Position numbers and translations under genes: made by a program
Source: Gyrodactylus bullatarudis
Taxonomy: Eukaryota > Platyhelminthes > Monogenea > Gyrodactylidea > Gyrodactylidae
Assembly (NCBI GenBank): GCA_012064415.1
Contig: SSNU01000017.1
Coordinates: 238,455-302,454, forward strand
Length of the DNA stretch: 64,000 bases
Direction of reading: 5' to 3'
The notes under the pieces: generated by a model
Database searches by the model: none
What the model was told of the DNA's origin: nothing
The model's input: only the letters and a program-made list of their open reading frames with translations
Shown here: piece after piece, positions 10,860-22,124 of the stretch
Numbering within the stretch: the stretch's first letter is position 1
Layout of the letters: every line of letters begins with the position of its first letter

Positions 10860-11453
10860 ATGACTTGTCTTTACGACCGCAATAGCTTTTGCTTCATCTG
10901 TGGCATTAATTTTAGGAAAAATCTTCTCAAACCAATGAACTCGGATTTTATTCATAAATACAGATTCAAAGCCAATCCATCTTTGACAGATGATTTCTCT
11001 GATTATGCTCCCAACTCTGTTTGTTTCACATGCGAGAAATATGTTCACAACAATTTTGATAAATTTAAGTTTATAAAATGGTCCCGGTCCACAACTCACC
11101 CTGAAGATTGTTATTTCTGGAATGTAAAGCTCATCAGAGGTAAACAGCCAAATTATTTCCCTGATAACCTTTCATCAGCTCAAAAGTTGATTTATGATAT
11201 TAAAGTTCCTAAACCAGTTCTGCATGATGATTTAATTCAAGATGGAAATACCTGTGACTCGTTCAAGCCAAACGAAGAAGTATCCAGGCCCCTGAACCAA
11301 CAGGATTTAAACTTTTATGATAAACATCTCAATCTCTCTAAAATTCAAGCCCAAGAATTTGCCAGACAGTTGAAATTGCGTGGAAACGCTGAAAAGAATA
11401 TTCATATATTCAATCAAATACTCACCCAAATTTCGAAAAAACTAATAGGATAA
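10860..11453 (+). CDS. transposon-associated Cys-rich protein, probable fragment
   Basis: This 197-aa frame has paired cysteines at CFICG (residues ~11-15) and CFTCEKYVHNN (~55-65), then HPEDCYFWNVK (~80) and a YFPDNLSSAQKL block. The C-terminal part reads LNLSKIQAQEFARQLKLRG. The order resembles an uncharacterised family common in invertebrate genomes, often multicopy, which starts with a CxxC...CxxC module and a HPxDCYFC motif and continues with an NLSK...SRL helix. Its function is unknown. The normal downstream region is not visible, so this is probably a truncated transposon gene. The frame is intact over nearly 600 bp, which argues for a recent origin. Confidence 0.5.
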   Translation: MTCLYDRNSFCFICGINFRKNLLKPMNSDFIHKYRFKANPSLTDDFSDYAPNSVCFTCEKYVHNNFDKFKFIKWSRSTTHPEDCYFWNVKLIRGKQPNYFPDNLSSAQKLIYDIKVPKPVLHDDLIQDGNTCDSFKPNEEVSRPLNQQDLNFYDKHLNLSKIQAQEFARQLKLRGNAEKNIHIFNQILTQISKKLIG

Positions 11454-11732
11454 CGTTTACGGTTTGAGCGAAAATTAATATTTTAAGTTTGGGAAATTTT
11501 GAATTTTGGGAAATTGCGTTTTTCCCCATTATCTCAGAAATTATAGGAAATTTTTCAGATCTGAGCACAGATTCGGGATCAGCGCAAAACTTTACACCAG
11601 AATCAGTTTAACTTATCCTTTTACCTTTTTTGAATTTTTCATGACCCCCTGTGTTATGAATTTGTCAAGACATCTTAAAGTCAATGAGCGTGGCTGGAAA
11701 ATCATTGCAGACATGAAATTGATATTAATATA

Positions 11733-12355
11733 TGTTACCGTGAATCGTGTGAAAGCAGGGATTCGTACGAATCACTAGTAAATCTTGGAAATTTTAAATT
11801 CCTTCTCTAAATAATTTTTATTTTTTTATTTTCGTGGTGAAGAAATTGAGTATAATTATAATATAAAATAAATTATTTATTTGTGCATGATAAACTACTG
11901 TGGTATAATCATAACTTATATGGAGTGATTTTGAAAGTTGATTATAACTATCTATATCAGGTCGGAACAACATCCGGAATCATTGGAGGTCTATGTTCAG
12001 CAAATCAGCTATCTCCTTTGGCCGAGAAATTTATTGATATTGGAAAAGTTCCTAATGAAAGCTACTCTGTGAGAAAATTTTCGAGTATGGTACCCTCTGT
12101 TAATGGACAAGGATTTTTACACTGCAGCTGTAAAACAAAGTGCTCAACAAGTCGTTGCAATAATTTATTGTGTAACTCCAGATGCCACAGTAGTTTATCA
12201 TGCACAAATAAATAATTTATTTTATATTACAATTATACTCAATTTCTTCACCACGAAAATAAAAAAATAAAAATTATTTAGAGAAGGAATTTAAAATTTC
12301 CACGATTTACTAGTGATTCGTACGAATTCCTGCTTTCACACGATTCACGGTAACA
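11733..12355 (+). mobile_element. short Ginger-like element with retained Cys-rich tail
   Basis: The element starts TGTTACCGTGAATCGTG and ends with the reverse complement. It is flanked by TATA at 11729-11732 and 12356-12359, a 4-bp target duplication. The terminal inverted repeats run about 180 bp (11733-11905 and 12190-12355), nearly to the middle. TGTTA-type ends and 4-bp duplications fit Ginger transposons. The interior keeps only the C-terminal part of the protein encoded by the larger element at 27838-29825. Beyond the first 11 bp the two elements have different termini, so they are relatives, not a simple deletion pair. Confidence 0.7.
11883..12215 (+). CDS. Cys-rich C-terminal segment of a Ginger-like transposase
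   Basis: This 110-aa frame aligns by eye with the C-terminus of the Ginger protein at 28014-28430: YQVGTTSGIIGG with YKVGNIHGTLNK, ATNQL-like and EKFYDI/EKFIDI blocks, then FLHCSCKTKCSTSRCNN and LLCNSRCHSSLSC. The conserved Cys spacing (CxC...C...C...C...CNSRCH) suggests a zinc-binding tail. The integrase core is missing, so the product could at most bind DNA or a partner. The frame is open from ATG to stop between the inverted repeats. Confidence 0.55.
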   Translation: MHDKLLWYNHNLYGVILKVDYNYLYQVGTTSGIIGGLCSANQLSPLAEKFIDIGKVPNESYSVRKFSSMVPSVNGQGFLHCSCKTKCSTSRCNNLLCNSRCHSSLSCTNK

Positions 12356-12359
12356 TATA

Positions 12360-14859
12360 TATTAAAATTTTTTAATAAGATCGCTATAGTTTCGGCGTAA
12401 AAAAGTTTTGGGTGGCGATATCACGCTCTCCTGGTCCATTGCAATGAACAAACACACAGTGGATTTCATTCACTAAATAGATCTGCCGAAAATTATTTTA
12501 GATTTTGAATTAACATAAATTTTTATCTAACCAAATTGAATTTAATCAATGATATTTCGGATTCCTTATCCTTTTTACGCATCTGCATTAATTAAAAGAT
12601 TCTTGTATAATGGCGGCTCTTTTAAAAGATGAAGATTTCCTATTTCTACAGAAATTAATTTTTCTATAGTCAAGAACTTAACAATTCTCATGAATTGATA
12701 TGAAATAAACTGATTTTAAAATTGAAAAATATTCAACATGGTTGAAATCAAGCTGTATTTTCTGAATTTCGATTTTTCCACTTTTTGAGTTTAAAATTTT
12801 TAACGATTTCTGTGACTAAGCTTGGCCCTATTGACCTCTGGGACTTTGACAATCTTTCACAAAATATAAATGAACTTCATATTTCTCATAAATATTACAA
12901 AAAATTCCTCTTGGAAAATTATCAAAACGAAAATCATCTTTGATTTCTTTGTCTTCTGAGGATGGCTGAAGATTCCATTCTTTCTTTTAGGTTCTTAATT
13001 TTCTATCCTCTTCAAAATAAGCAATTTTCCCAGTTCAAACTACCTGATAGTCTTAAGCTATCTCAACTATTCATAGTAACCACGTTGCCATGAGTAAGAA
13101 TTTTATATTCTATTGATTATGATTTTTTCGACAGTTTTTTAATTGAAATAGCTCGAGGACCAAATCAACCATGTAATGAAAAGAGAAAGCAAATCAAGAA
13201 GATAATTATGCATGAGAATCAATGCTGAATCTAGGGATATTAAGTCAAGAGAATTTCTTTTCTGATATTACACTTGGTGCATTACTATATGGTTAAATAG
13301 TTCAAAGAAAATAACTTTTGAATGACATAAGTTTCAAGTCAGAAAGCTCAATAACATTACGATGTAATCTTTAAAATCTTAAGAAAAAACTTTCTAACTT
13401 CTTTTAGTTATCATAAGGGTCTTAAAATTAAAACACTCGAATATATAAAAGCCCTTTCAGTGGGATTAGAAAACCAATGATGGTAGAACTCTAATTCTTT
13501 TTAAATATTTCTATTTGTAAAAACAGTTGTAGAAAAAAATCACAGAACTATAATGCTGAGAAAAAATTGGCTTAGCCCTCTAACTTTACCTTCGTTTTTG
13601 CAAGAACCATCTCTAAGAGTACCTAAGATCTTCTCTAGACCTATTCATCGATCTTCAAGCTTTGATAATAATAGTTCAAAGATTAATGAATCATTTATAA
13701 CGATGTCAACCTACCAGGTGTATATCTTGCTTAGACATTATAAAATTTTACTCTAGAAGAGGATTCTTGATAACAAGTATGTAGGATTTCTATACAGTAA
13801 AACAAATCTTTAATTATAATTATTTTATAATAATTTTTTGTTTCTGAAGTCAAATTGTGGGGATTCGGAAATTTTCGGAATCTTTCTGAATCTGAAGAAC
13901 CTTAGATTGGATGGCTTCACATCAACCCTTCACATCAAAATTGGTAACCTCACCTTCTGAATTCCTTTTTGAAAGCGAGCAGGTTTTCAAGTAAACGTTC
14001 TAAATTATTTTTTATAGTATTTTTTTATATTTGACTAGATTTTCAAAAAATCATTCTTGTTCCACTGGTGGAACAATGGGATATGAAGGGCTAATTATTT
14101 TTGCTTTAAAACGAGTTATCTTATATTTTGAAATTTATATATTTTAAATATTACTCTCTCTTTAGATTTTTATTCTTCCTTTGAGATTGAAACGTCACCA
14201 GAAAATAATCAAGGGGAGATCGATTGTTGAAATTCTTAACTATTATAATTATTTTCCAAGCGCACTTGATAATTTATCATAATAACAATAATTCCAGCAA
14301 TGAGGTTTTGGTACATTTTCAAATATTTACAAGTAATACAAGTTGATAAAGATACAAAGTTTATCGAGGACAAAAATTAGAAGAAACTTGAACTCTTAAT
14401 TCTAGACTTATCCTAAATCTTTGTAAATTTCCATATTCTTAATTTATGAAAAAGTCATTCTTAAAAATGTATTGATTAAAGTAGATTTTATTGGAACCAA
14501 CTTTCTTCCAAAGCCACTTCCAGATGTTTCGCTACTAAAATCTTTTTCAGTGGGATAAGGACATTCATCATCTCAACAAGCTTCAGTTTATCCAAGTACT
14601 GATAATTATTTCTCAGATTATCGGATTCTATGAATAAAGTTTATATAGAAAATCAACTCAAAAAGAGTTCTAGATTAATTTTTTTGGAAAATTACTACGG
14701 CTGTTATCTTTTGGCTGATACTTTGGTTGCAAATTTTCGAGATGTTTTTACGCTTTTGATGCTTTTAATTGAGGTAGATTTCCTTCCTATTACACCTAAG
14801 AAAATAAGACAAAAAACCGATTATCATCTTAAATTTATTATTTTTCAGGGATCTTGAAA
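12360..14859. other. AT-rich region with nothing recognised
   Basis: No convincing gene, RNA gene or bounded repeat was found over about 2.5 kb. Frames such as 13553-13756 and 14630-14857 lack motifs and their composition matches chance AT-rich frames. Confidence 0.4.
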
Positions 14860-15108
14860 TATCAAATTTCATCGACTTTCAGGTAGGGAAAATGATAAAA
14901 AAATCAAAATTTGATTTTGACACGGTTATGGGGTGATGCTCAAAACCAGATTCAGCATATTTAATTTTTTTGACTACTAATTGTGATCCTGTAAACCAAC
15001 TTTTGATCACTCTCTCACATTGAAATCTACAAAAAATTTCAACTTCAAAGTTCAAAAAATGGAAATTTGGCGCTACTTCAAATTTAAAATTTTCCGTATT
15101 TTCCTTAA

Positions 15109-16654
15109 CCCTTGCGCGAAATCTGGGGTCTGAGAGACCCCAAATGAACTTCCACTAAAGATAACTTATATAAAAATTATTTTTTAGGCTGGTCTTCTAG
15201 GACATACCTAAGCAACTAATAAAAAGGCTTATTCATAGTTTATCTGAGGTTTCTTTTTTTCCCTAGTTGACTAGGATATTATGAAATCATTTGTTACTTA
15301 TAAGACATATGGGGTCTCCTAGACCCCAAGTTGGTAAGTCTGCTTATATAAGGCTTGTATAACTTATTGGAATATAAAAACAATTTTCTATCTAAAAATT
15401 CATTCTGTTTTTCACGGTTAACACAAATAGAAGTATTTCTCTTTGACTCGCAATTCAAGAGGATTTATTCGAACATCTGACTGATGATTCCAATTCTTCT
15501 GAGGATGAATTTGATGAAATTCTAAGTGATATTTCGGATGAAAACAGTTTTGCTGATAACGAAATACAACCTGATGATGCTGATTTGACTATTTTGTCTT
15601 CGAAATGCGGGTCTATTCAATACACTGCTCGTAAACCTGCCCAAACTCAGACGCCTGCTCAAAATATTTTGGATTTTTTACCTGGATTATCACGTACTTC
15701 CAAGAATCTGATTGAACATGAAGAATTCTTTGATTTACTTATTTTTTCAAAGTTTTATCCAAAATTGTCAGTCATCTTATGTACCTTCTGAAGAAATAAC
15801 CATTGATGAGGAACTAATAAGCTTCAGAGGACGATGTCCTTTTAAAATTTATATGCCGTCAAAGCCTGGCAAGTACGGTATCAAAGTTTGGGCGGCTTGT
15901 GATTCCAAGACCTCTTATCTATGTAATGCAGAAATTTATATTGGTTAAGAAAATTTCAACAAAAATCCATTGATCAAATGAAGATTGAATACTTGTATAG
16001 CAAAGACGTAGTTTTGATGCGATTCGGACAGCAGAAAAACAAACCTGTTGTACTCTCCACACTTCATACAAATCCTGATGATACTGGTGCCAAACCCGAA
16101 ATTATACAGTATTATAATCATAATAAAGGTGGTGTGGATACTCTTGATTTACTGGTTGGGAATTATTCATGTCGTAGAGCAACCAGAAGATGGCCTTTAT
16201 CTGTTTTCTGGAACATATTGGACATAGCTGCCTACAATGCTTATGTTCTTTACAGCACAAAGTGGCCAGAAACTCTAAGAACTAAGAAGTATTCCCGCAG
16301 GGATTTTCTGAAGAAATTATCCATAAAACTCATGGGAATTGAAGAGGAAAACCCGAATCCAGATCCAAAAAGAAGGAGGCTGACTCAAAGCACTGAAAAA
16401 TCTAGAGGAAGATGCAGTATTTGTCCAAGGCAAAATGATCGTAAAACTAAGCTAAAATGTCACAAGTGTGATAATTTAATATGCCAGAATCACGCAAACC
16501 TAATTTGTAACTCTTGTGAACCTATAAATTATAAATAATAAATATTTAATTGAAAAATACTGATCCGACTTCATTATTTTGAGAACTTATTCTACTGGGG
16601 TCATTTAGACCCCAAATGTCATACTTGTAATTTTTATTTAATGTCGTGCTAGGG
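15109..16654 (+). mobile_element. piggyBac-like transposon, internally deleted
   Basis: TTAA flanks both sides (15105-15108 and 16655-16658). The ends are CCCTTGCGCGAAAT and, at the right, the reverse complement of CCCTAGCACGACAT. Each end also has a hairpin of GGGGTCT and AGACCCC type (about 15124-15142 and 16597-16616). The element is 1546 bp. piggyBac elements usually need a transposase ORF of about 1.7 kb, so coding sequence has been lost. Confidence 0.8.
15460..16538 (+). pseudogene. piggyBac transposase, deleted and frameshifted
   Basis: Three frames together show an acidic N-terminus (SSEDEFDEILSDISDEN), a segment ending EFFDLLIFSKF, then ITIDEELISFRGRCPFKIY with YMPSKPGKYGIKVWAACD, which carries the first catalytic Asp. 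A gap follows after NAEIYIG. The frame from 15978 resumes with DVVLMRFGQQKN, then NKGGVDTLD with the last catalytic Asp. The C-terminus has a Cys-rich zinc finger (CSICPRQNDRKTKLKCHKC, then CQNH...CNSC). Relative to family members, the region after EFF and the middle block with the second Asp are missing, and there is a stop at about 15946. The 186-aa C-terminal frame (15978-16538) is intact. Confidence 0.75.
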
Positions 16655-17035
16655 TTAAAAATTGATTTTTTCTAAATTTTTTTTCTCTGTTTCGCGAAAG
16701 AGGGCCTCATGATCTAGATTCCAAAAAATCTTGATCAAATTCGATTTCTTGATGAAATAGGTAAGAATTATGTAAAAATCACAAATTCCCATCTTCCTAT
16801 TAACTAGCTTTAGTTGCTTAAATAGGCATAAAATTGAGCTGAAGTTGAGGATTTTCGAAATAAATAGGTAAATTTTCAACGTTGACTTGTCCGATTTGTA
16901 AGACTGTTTTATTATCTTTAATTCTTAACTTTTATCATTTTTAAAGTATTGCCACAGATGCTGAAATGTACAAAACAAGAAAATTTCTTATTGGAAGAGC
17001 TGATGAATCCCAACCTTGATATCTGAGATCTCAAA

Positions 17036-17390
17036 ATGTCAGTTTCCTTAAGAAACCCCAGGAATCTAAAAGATAACAATCAAACAATGGTCGAAAATTC
17101 TTCAATAGAAATGCAAGATATTCATCGATGCTTACAAAAGAAAGATTCAAAGGATCGTAAACTCTCAAGTCGGTGCTACCGAATTCCGACATCATTTTCC
17201 AAGGGTGCCTATATTTTTGACCATAAAAATTTGCCGATCATTTTTTTCACTGATACACATTTCTCTCATTTCATTATACGATGCATAAGATGTACTATGA
17301 AGTTCTAAAAAACTCAAAACAATTCTTTATAGTGTTTAGCAGAAATTTTTTGGCAGATGATTTAAAAGTAGGGGTGCTGCGTCTCTACGT
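17036..17390 (+). pseudogene. Tc1-like transposon remnant, C-terminal end
   Basis: The text matches 36985-37340 in inverted orientation. Shared landmarks are AGAAACCCCAGGAATCTAAA, AAGGGTGCCTATATTTTTG and, at the end, GTAGGGGTGC. Joined to the longer copy at 37200-37510, the translation resembles the end of a Tc1 transposase after the catalytic region. Stops and frameshifts are present. The 90-aa frame at 17036-17308 is not the transposase frame throughout. Confidence 0.45.
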
Positions 17391-17399
17391 TTGGTTTTA

Positions 17400-18180
17400 C
17401 TTGTTTTTCTTTCAATTTTCTAAATTAGGAATTAAACTGGATTTTCAGATGTGATTTACAAATTCGTAATAAGTTGAAATGTGGTATCTGTCTTCTTAAA
17501 AACAATAAAAGTTATATGGAATAAAGTTTTCACTAATTCCTTTGATAAAAGCTACATTTTCATCTTGCCTAATGAAATATTTTTCCCCTCTGCTCACTTT
17601 ATTCATGTCTCATATTTCTTTCCTCAATTTTTTACGATTTGATCGACGAAAGAAATAAATAAAAGAAGGAGTGAGAAGGGAGAAAATACAGAATTTAATT
17701 ACAGATCTTGCAATGTTACAATTCTCTGGGTGAATGGAGAAAAAGTATAAATTTCTTTCATTCATCTGCCAGGGAATGAAGAAATACTGAACACAGTATT
17801 GGGGTAGATGTAGTAGAAAGAAAGATGGATAGCCTCTCTTTGTCTGAGATTGTGAGAGACAAAAAATTTATCATGGCAAATTGCTGAGATTAAATGTGGA
17901 AATCACATTTTTAGATTGAAGCTTTTAGATTTTGAAAAGATCATGGGCTCATTCCAAAAGTGACAACAAAGAAAATTCTCTCCCAATGTCACCTCTGAAG
18001 TTCTTTTATGATGAAGAAAAACGAGAAGGAAAGTTTACTTTTTATTTTTTCACCAATTTTACTGCTTGAAAATTATTTAGAATGATTCGAAATTTTGCCC
18101 ACTTTTAATACAAATAGAATAAAAAAATTAAACTGAAATTTTGAGGCAGGGAAAATTTTTCTACACTTATACTACTCTAT
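17400..18180. other. AT-rich region with nothing recognised
   Basis: No coding or repeat boundary was recognised. There is a purine-rich stretch at about 17640-17690. Confidence 0.35.
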
Positions 18181-18640
18181 TAACAAATTTTTTATTGATT
18201 TCAAAGTGAGAGAGTGATCAGACAAGAAAGCCAAATATTGCCAAGAATTTTTCGTAAGATCAACCATTTTCGAGGAATTTCGATTTGTCGTAGTTTCATT
18301 AATTTTCAAGTAGTAAAAATTATAAGAAATCGAAATTCGACTCCCAAACGATAATCATTAGAACAGACTGAGCATATTCGGCTTTCTTGTCTTAATCCTG
18401 AAAATCAACTTCTGATCACTTTGAAATCAATAAAAATCTTTGAAAATCGAAATTTGAAAAATGACCATATTTTTCATGAAAATATTTTTTTCTCAGAATT
18501 ATTTTCTTCAAATGGTAAAAGTGGACAACATGAATTGGATTCCCAAAAAATCTATACTATACTCGAATTTTTGATGAAAAAAATTGAGGTTTTCGCAAAG
18601 ATCATGTATTCCCAACTTCATATCAATTAGCTTTATTAGT
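18180..18640. repeat. AT-rich foldback element copy
   Basis: This copy has the family landmarks AAAGTGAGAGAGTGATCA, AACAGACTGAGCATATT, AGTGGACAACATGAATTGGA and TTCCCAACTTCATATCAATT. The left arm is short or lost; the right arm is nearly full length. It has no coding capacity. Confidence 0.5.
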
Positions 18641-18965
18641 TTAATTGGTGATAAAATGCGTTTCGATTAGATTTCCAAAAAGATTTAAGGCCTTAGTTAG
18701 AGCCCCGCATTTCCTCTAAAAGGCTCAAAAAGTTTTTCCAGTTTAGTGCCCACACTAGACTTGGATGAAATTTCGTAAAACTGATGAAACCGCCTGTTAT
18801 TTTGATTAAATAATCTTTGAGCTATTTCTAAATGATTCCACCATGTCTGGCTGAGTCAACTCTTTAAATGATTCTTGTATCATATAAACAAAATTTCGAA
18901 AATTTTCAAATTTTGAACGTTCTTAGATTTTCGAAACCAGAGAAGTACAGCTATTCTCATTTTGG

Positions 18966-19470
18966 TCATTGATTCAAAATGTTATTGGATTTGAAAAATA
19001 ATTTCAAGCTCTTCAATAATTGTCTTGCTTGAGGGGCTAGTTGGGTAGATTTCTGACTGTTGGTGTTACACCTTTCTATCTCTTTTTGAAATGTTTCTAT
19101 TCCTCTGGACACCTTGGAGATGGTTTTTCGACTCTTCCCTTTTGATTTTTGTTGCTTGGGTGAATTCGAAGCACATCTTTTCCGGGCCTGGTTTGAGGAT
19201 CCTTTTGTCTCCAAGGGCTGGGAGTAGTACCTTTTCTTATATTGTGTTGCTAGGACATCATTGGCGAGTTGTTCCTCTGCTGATGCGGAGTTATTGTTGT
19301 TGTTGGGCCCCAATGTTGAGCTTTCCTCCGTGTTGCCTTCTTTCTGGGTTGAGGTAAATATTGGTCTGGGGTCATCTGCGGTCAGGGCTATTTCATTCGA
19401 TGGCGTCCTTGAATTGGCAGGCTTTGCGGTAGCTTCTGATACCTTTTTGATGATCTTCCTAGCTTTGTGG
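18966..19470 (-). pseudogene. unidentified open frame, possibly retrotransposon ORF1-like
   Basis: A minus-strand frame is open from about 19470 to the stop at 18966 (about 165 codons) and is richer in G+C than its surroundings. It lacks a convincing ATG; TTG is the first possible non-standard start at 19313. The product is hydrophilic, with LGPNNNNNSASAEEQ, a lysine/arginine-rich middle (KQQKSKGKSRK) and a helical end (LAPQARQLLKSLKLFF). Composition and basic stretches resemble the gag-like ORF1 of non-LTR retrotransposons, but I see no zinc knuckle. An exon of a host gene cannot be ruled out. The opposite-strand frames (19091-19357, 19261-19485) look like shadows. Confidence 0.3.
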
Positions 19471-19744
19471 AGATTTCTTCAATAATTTTTCATTTTTTTT
19501 CCATTATTTAGAACTGATCATCATAGTTTATCAATATCCTAGCAGTAAAAATGATCGAAAAATAGGGAGTATACATAAATGGAGTCTTACTCTCTCTCTA
19601 ATAATAATTATTATCAGAGAAATTCTAAATATGACCCAAATTAACTATTATCATTTTATAATTTAATTTTTACAAAATATGAATGAGAACCGGTGAAATA
19701 TAAGCTTTATAACTAAATATTCACTCGTCTTCTAAATCCTCTTA

Positions 19745-20119
19745 ATGAATAGTTTATTAGAATCAGAAAATATGAATTATCTGATTGTGATGACTTGACC
19801 AATCTTAAATTGATCATGTCTCACATCAGGCTTAAAATCGATTACTCTAAGTCTTTGCTTTATTCCTATCTTCATTAACCAGATGATTTTCGAATTTCTT
19901 GCAGACTCTAGTTTCCAGGCTTTCCTATTGCTCAAATATTTTCAACTCGAGAGCCTTTACCTTATTTTATGACTTAACATTTTAACATTTCATAATTGTA
20001 CTGATCAATCTATCCATTTTATTTATTGTATTTTATTTCTATTTGTACAAGCAGATTTCGTTATAATTTGTATTTATATTTTCAATTCAATATAAGATTA
20101 TTTTTTCTAACAAAAAAAA
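19745..20119 (+). mobile_element. 5'-truncated LINE, 3' terminal fragment
   Basis: A frame near 19767-19877 reads LTNLKLIMSHIRLKIDYSKS and ends SLLYSYLH. This is the same C-terminal signature as the LINE copies at 22587-23030, 56489-56917 and 58067-58372. The noncoding tail ends TTTTTTCTAACA followed by an A-run at 20119, matching the 3' termini of the copies ending at 58554 and 56297. It is a dead fragment. Confidence 0.65.
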
Positions 20120-20219
20120 TGAATGAGAGTAATTATTTTTTTTGATTTGATTTTTGAAATTGCTACATTATATTATGTAAATTGATATAAATAACATAAA
20201 TATGTACAGAGAAATCATG

Positions 20220-20420
20220 ATGATCCTGAAAAATAACGTTTGATTTCTCTCAGACCTTGAAATCAACTCAAAGTTTTCAAGAATGAAAAAATCGCGCCAG
20301 CCCAAAATTTTCCAAAACAATTTTTTTCTTAAATCAGTGAAAGTGTACAGTTACAAGAAAATCTTTCAAAAAATTTGATACCTTGATGAAAACTAACAAA
20401 TTTATCGAGAATAGCTGTAT
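20220..20420. repeat. foldback-family fragment
   Basis: Landmarks are GATGATCCTGAAAAATAACG, AATCGCGCCAGCCC, TACCTTGATGAAAA and TTATCGAGAATAGCT, as in the copy at 31250-31480. Only one arm is visible. The following 20430-21300 shows no gene. Confidence 0.4.
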
Positions 20421-21331
20421 TTTAGACCCACTGAGAAATTTCCGTCGTTTAAAATTAAAACAGAATCAATTGCAAGGCTGAAAATATTTTTGAAATGTAC
20501 ATTTTCCTACCCTGGAATTATGGAATTTCTCATTTGGTTTGGGCGAATTTTTTTTATTCTTTCAAATTTAAATAATTAATAAATCTGATAGAGCGTCATC
20601 TTATTTAGATTTTATGCAAATTAACTCTGTAAAAATATTCATTTATTTATTCGTTCCTTTAAGATGCTTCTTTGCTGAGAAATATCCCCTTATTTATAAT
20701 AAATTGTTTTGAAATTTCAGTTATCCTTTTGCGTGAAATATGTCTTAATGATTTTTCTGTCATATTTCTCAGTCTAAATTATTTTGCTTTTTATGCGCGT
20801 TTCATCATATCAATGGAAAATATCTGTTTGAGTTTAAGGGTTATTAGATACGCAATTAGTTTGGAGCAATTGATTTGAATAGTTAGTAAGATTTGAGATG
20901 AGCTACTGGTATTATCTGCTATAAGAAGATGCCAGATTATTCCACAAAATGATTCATCTTGATTTTAAATTTTGATTTATCAAATACAGTATAAAAGACT
21001 ATTTTAAAGAAAGATTAACTGAAATCAGCCTATAACTTCTCAATAATTTCTAGAAATTACTGAAATCGCATACAGATTGTACATAGTTAATGCAAAATTT
21101 TATTTTTCGCCAATATTGGTCCATGCTTTAAATGAAAAATTTTAATTTTCTAATATACAAAATTCCATTTTGCTTAAAATCATTGAAATTCTCCTTATTT
21201 CCCAGAAATTCTACTAAAAATTCTATAATTGATGCAGTGAAATTCATTGAGAAATCTTAATGCATGTTCAGAAAATGTCATTTTCAATCGGGAACAAACT
21301 CGTTTGATAGGAAAAAATGCTCAGTTTTTGA

Positions 21332-21620
21332 TTGCATCTTTTTTTTTTAATAATAATAATAATATTACTTTATTACTCATGGAAACTTGATTTTGTTGAT
21401 CACTATAAAGAAATTATTAAAAAATTCATTGGCCGGCTCATCCACATCCACAAATGCATCAAAATCGACAGCATGAAACTACTTTTATTCAAAGTTTATA
21501 ATAATGATGAATTTAAAAAAGAATTAAAAAAACTTTATAATTTATAAATTTCCACAAAACTGAAGAATCTATTTAATGTTTATATAGATAACACATGTAT
21601 TGTTTAATAAATATTATTAT
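21332..21620 (+). other. short open frame beside ATT/AAT repeats, unidentified
   Basis: The frame encodes about 71 aa with a hydrophobic start and a lysine-rich end (KKELKKLYNL). It is followed 85 bp later by an (ATT)n run near 21610; another AAT run lies just before it at 21349. A 3'-terminal simple repeat can mark some retrotransposon tails. I do not recognise the protein and it may be a chance frame. Confidence 0.2.
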
Positions 21621-21799
21621 TATTATTGTGGAAACTTTCTAGGGAGTGTAACATAAACTAAATACTCTCGTGTTAAAAGTTGAATACTATGGAGACTCTA
21701 ACAGAGTATAGAAATCTTTAGAACAAGTTGCCATGCTATCACAAAAACACACAAGGACACTTTTAGAAAATTTTTGCAATAGGATCTTGATCCAAACAT

Positions 21800-22120
21800 T
21801 TTCTGAATCGAAATTTTGTACTGATTTCAGATTTGTAATCATATTTTTTTAAATTTTGTTTGGTTTTTGAAATAAATTGAAAAAACCGAATTTGTGAATT
21901 TAAAATTAAAAAATAATTTCAAACAATTCAATTTTTATTAAAATAAAAAATTAAATTAACTAATTAGGCATCATTAGAATCAAAATTAAATTTCCTATCG
22001 AATGATACCTTGGGTGTCGCCCTAAACAAAAAATTGCGCATTCCAGTTACTTTTTTGTCGAAAATTTTGTGATTTTGGAGTTAATTTCCTCCGTAAATTT
22101 TAACTTCAAACACTCATATC
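21800..22120 (+). repeat. interspersed repeat, direct copy of 6100-6440
   Basis: This is a close match to 6100-6440 through the AATTGCGCATTCCAG landmark. It breaks off near 22125; the sequence that follows in the 6.4-kb copy reappears at 23116. The interval between is occupied by a LINE fragment. Confidence 0.6.
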
Positions 22121-22124
22121 TTTC

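Larger units (their letters stand above)
14860..16850. repeat. AT-rich foldback element split by piggyBac
   Basis: 14860-15104 carries the family landmarks GATTCAGCATATTTAA, TTTGATCACTCTCTCA and AATTTGGCGC. 16659-16850 continues the right arm with GATTCCAAAAAATCTTGATC and the CCCATCTTCC...AGCTTTA end. The two halves are separated by the piggyBac element at 15109-16654, which lies between duplicated TTAA sites. The foldback was therefore present before the piggyBac inserted. Confidence 0.55.

Noticed and set aside
11506..11778. 90-aa frame between the Cys-rich ORF and the Ginger-like element
   Set aside because: It runs across the terminal inverted repeat of the element and has no recognisable motif.
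19091..19485. Plus-strand open frames in the GC-richer 19-kb segment
   Set aside because: They are rich in Trp, Phe and Cys as expected for an antisense frame. The minus-strand frame has normal hydrophilic composition and is longer.
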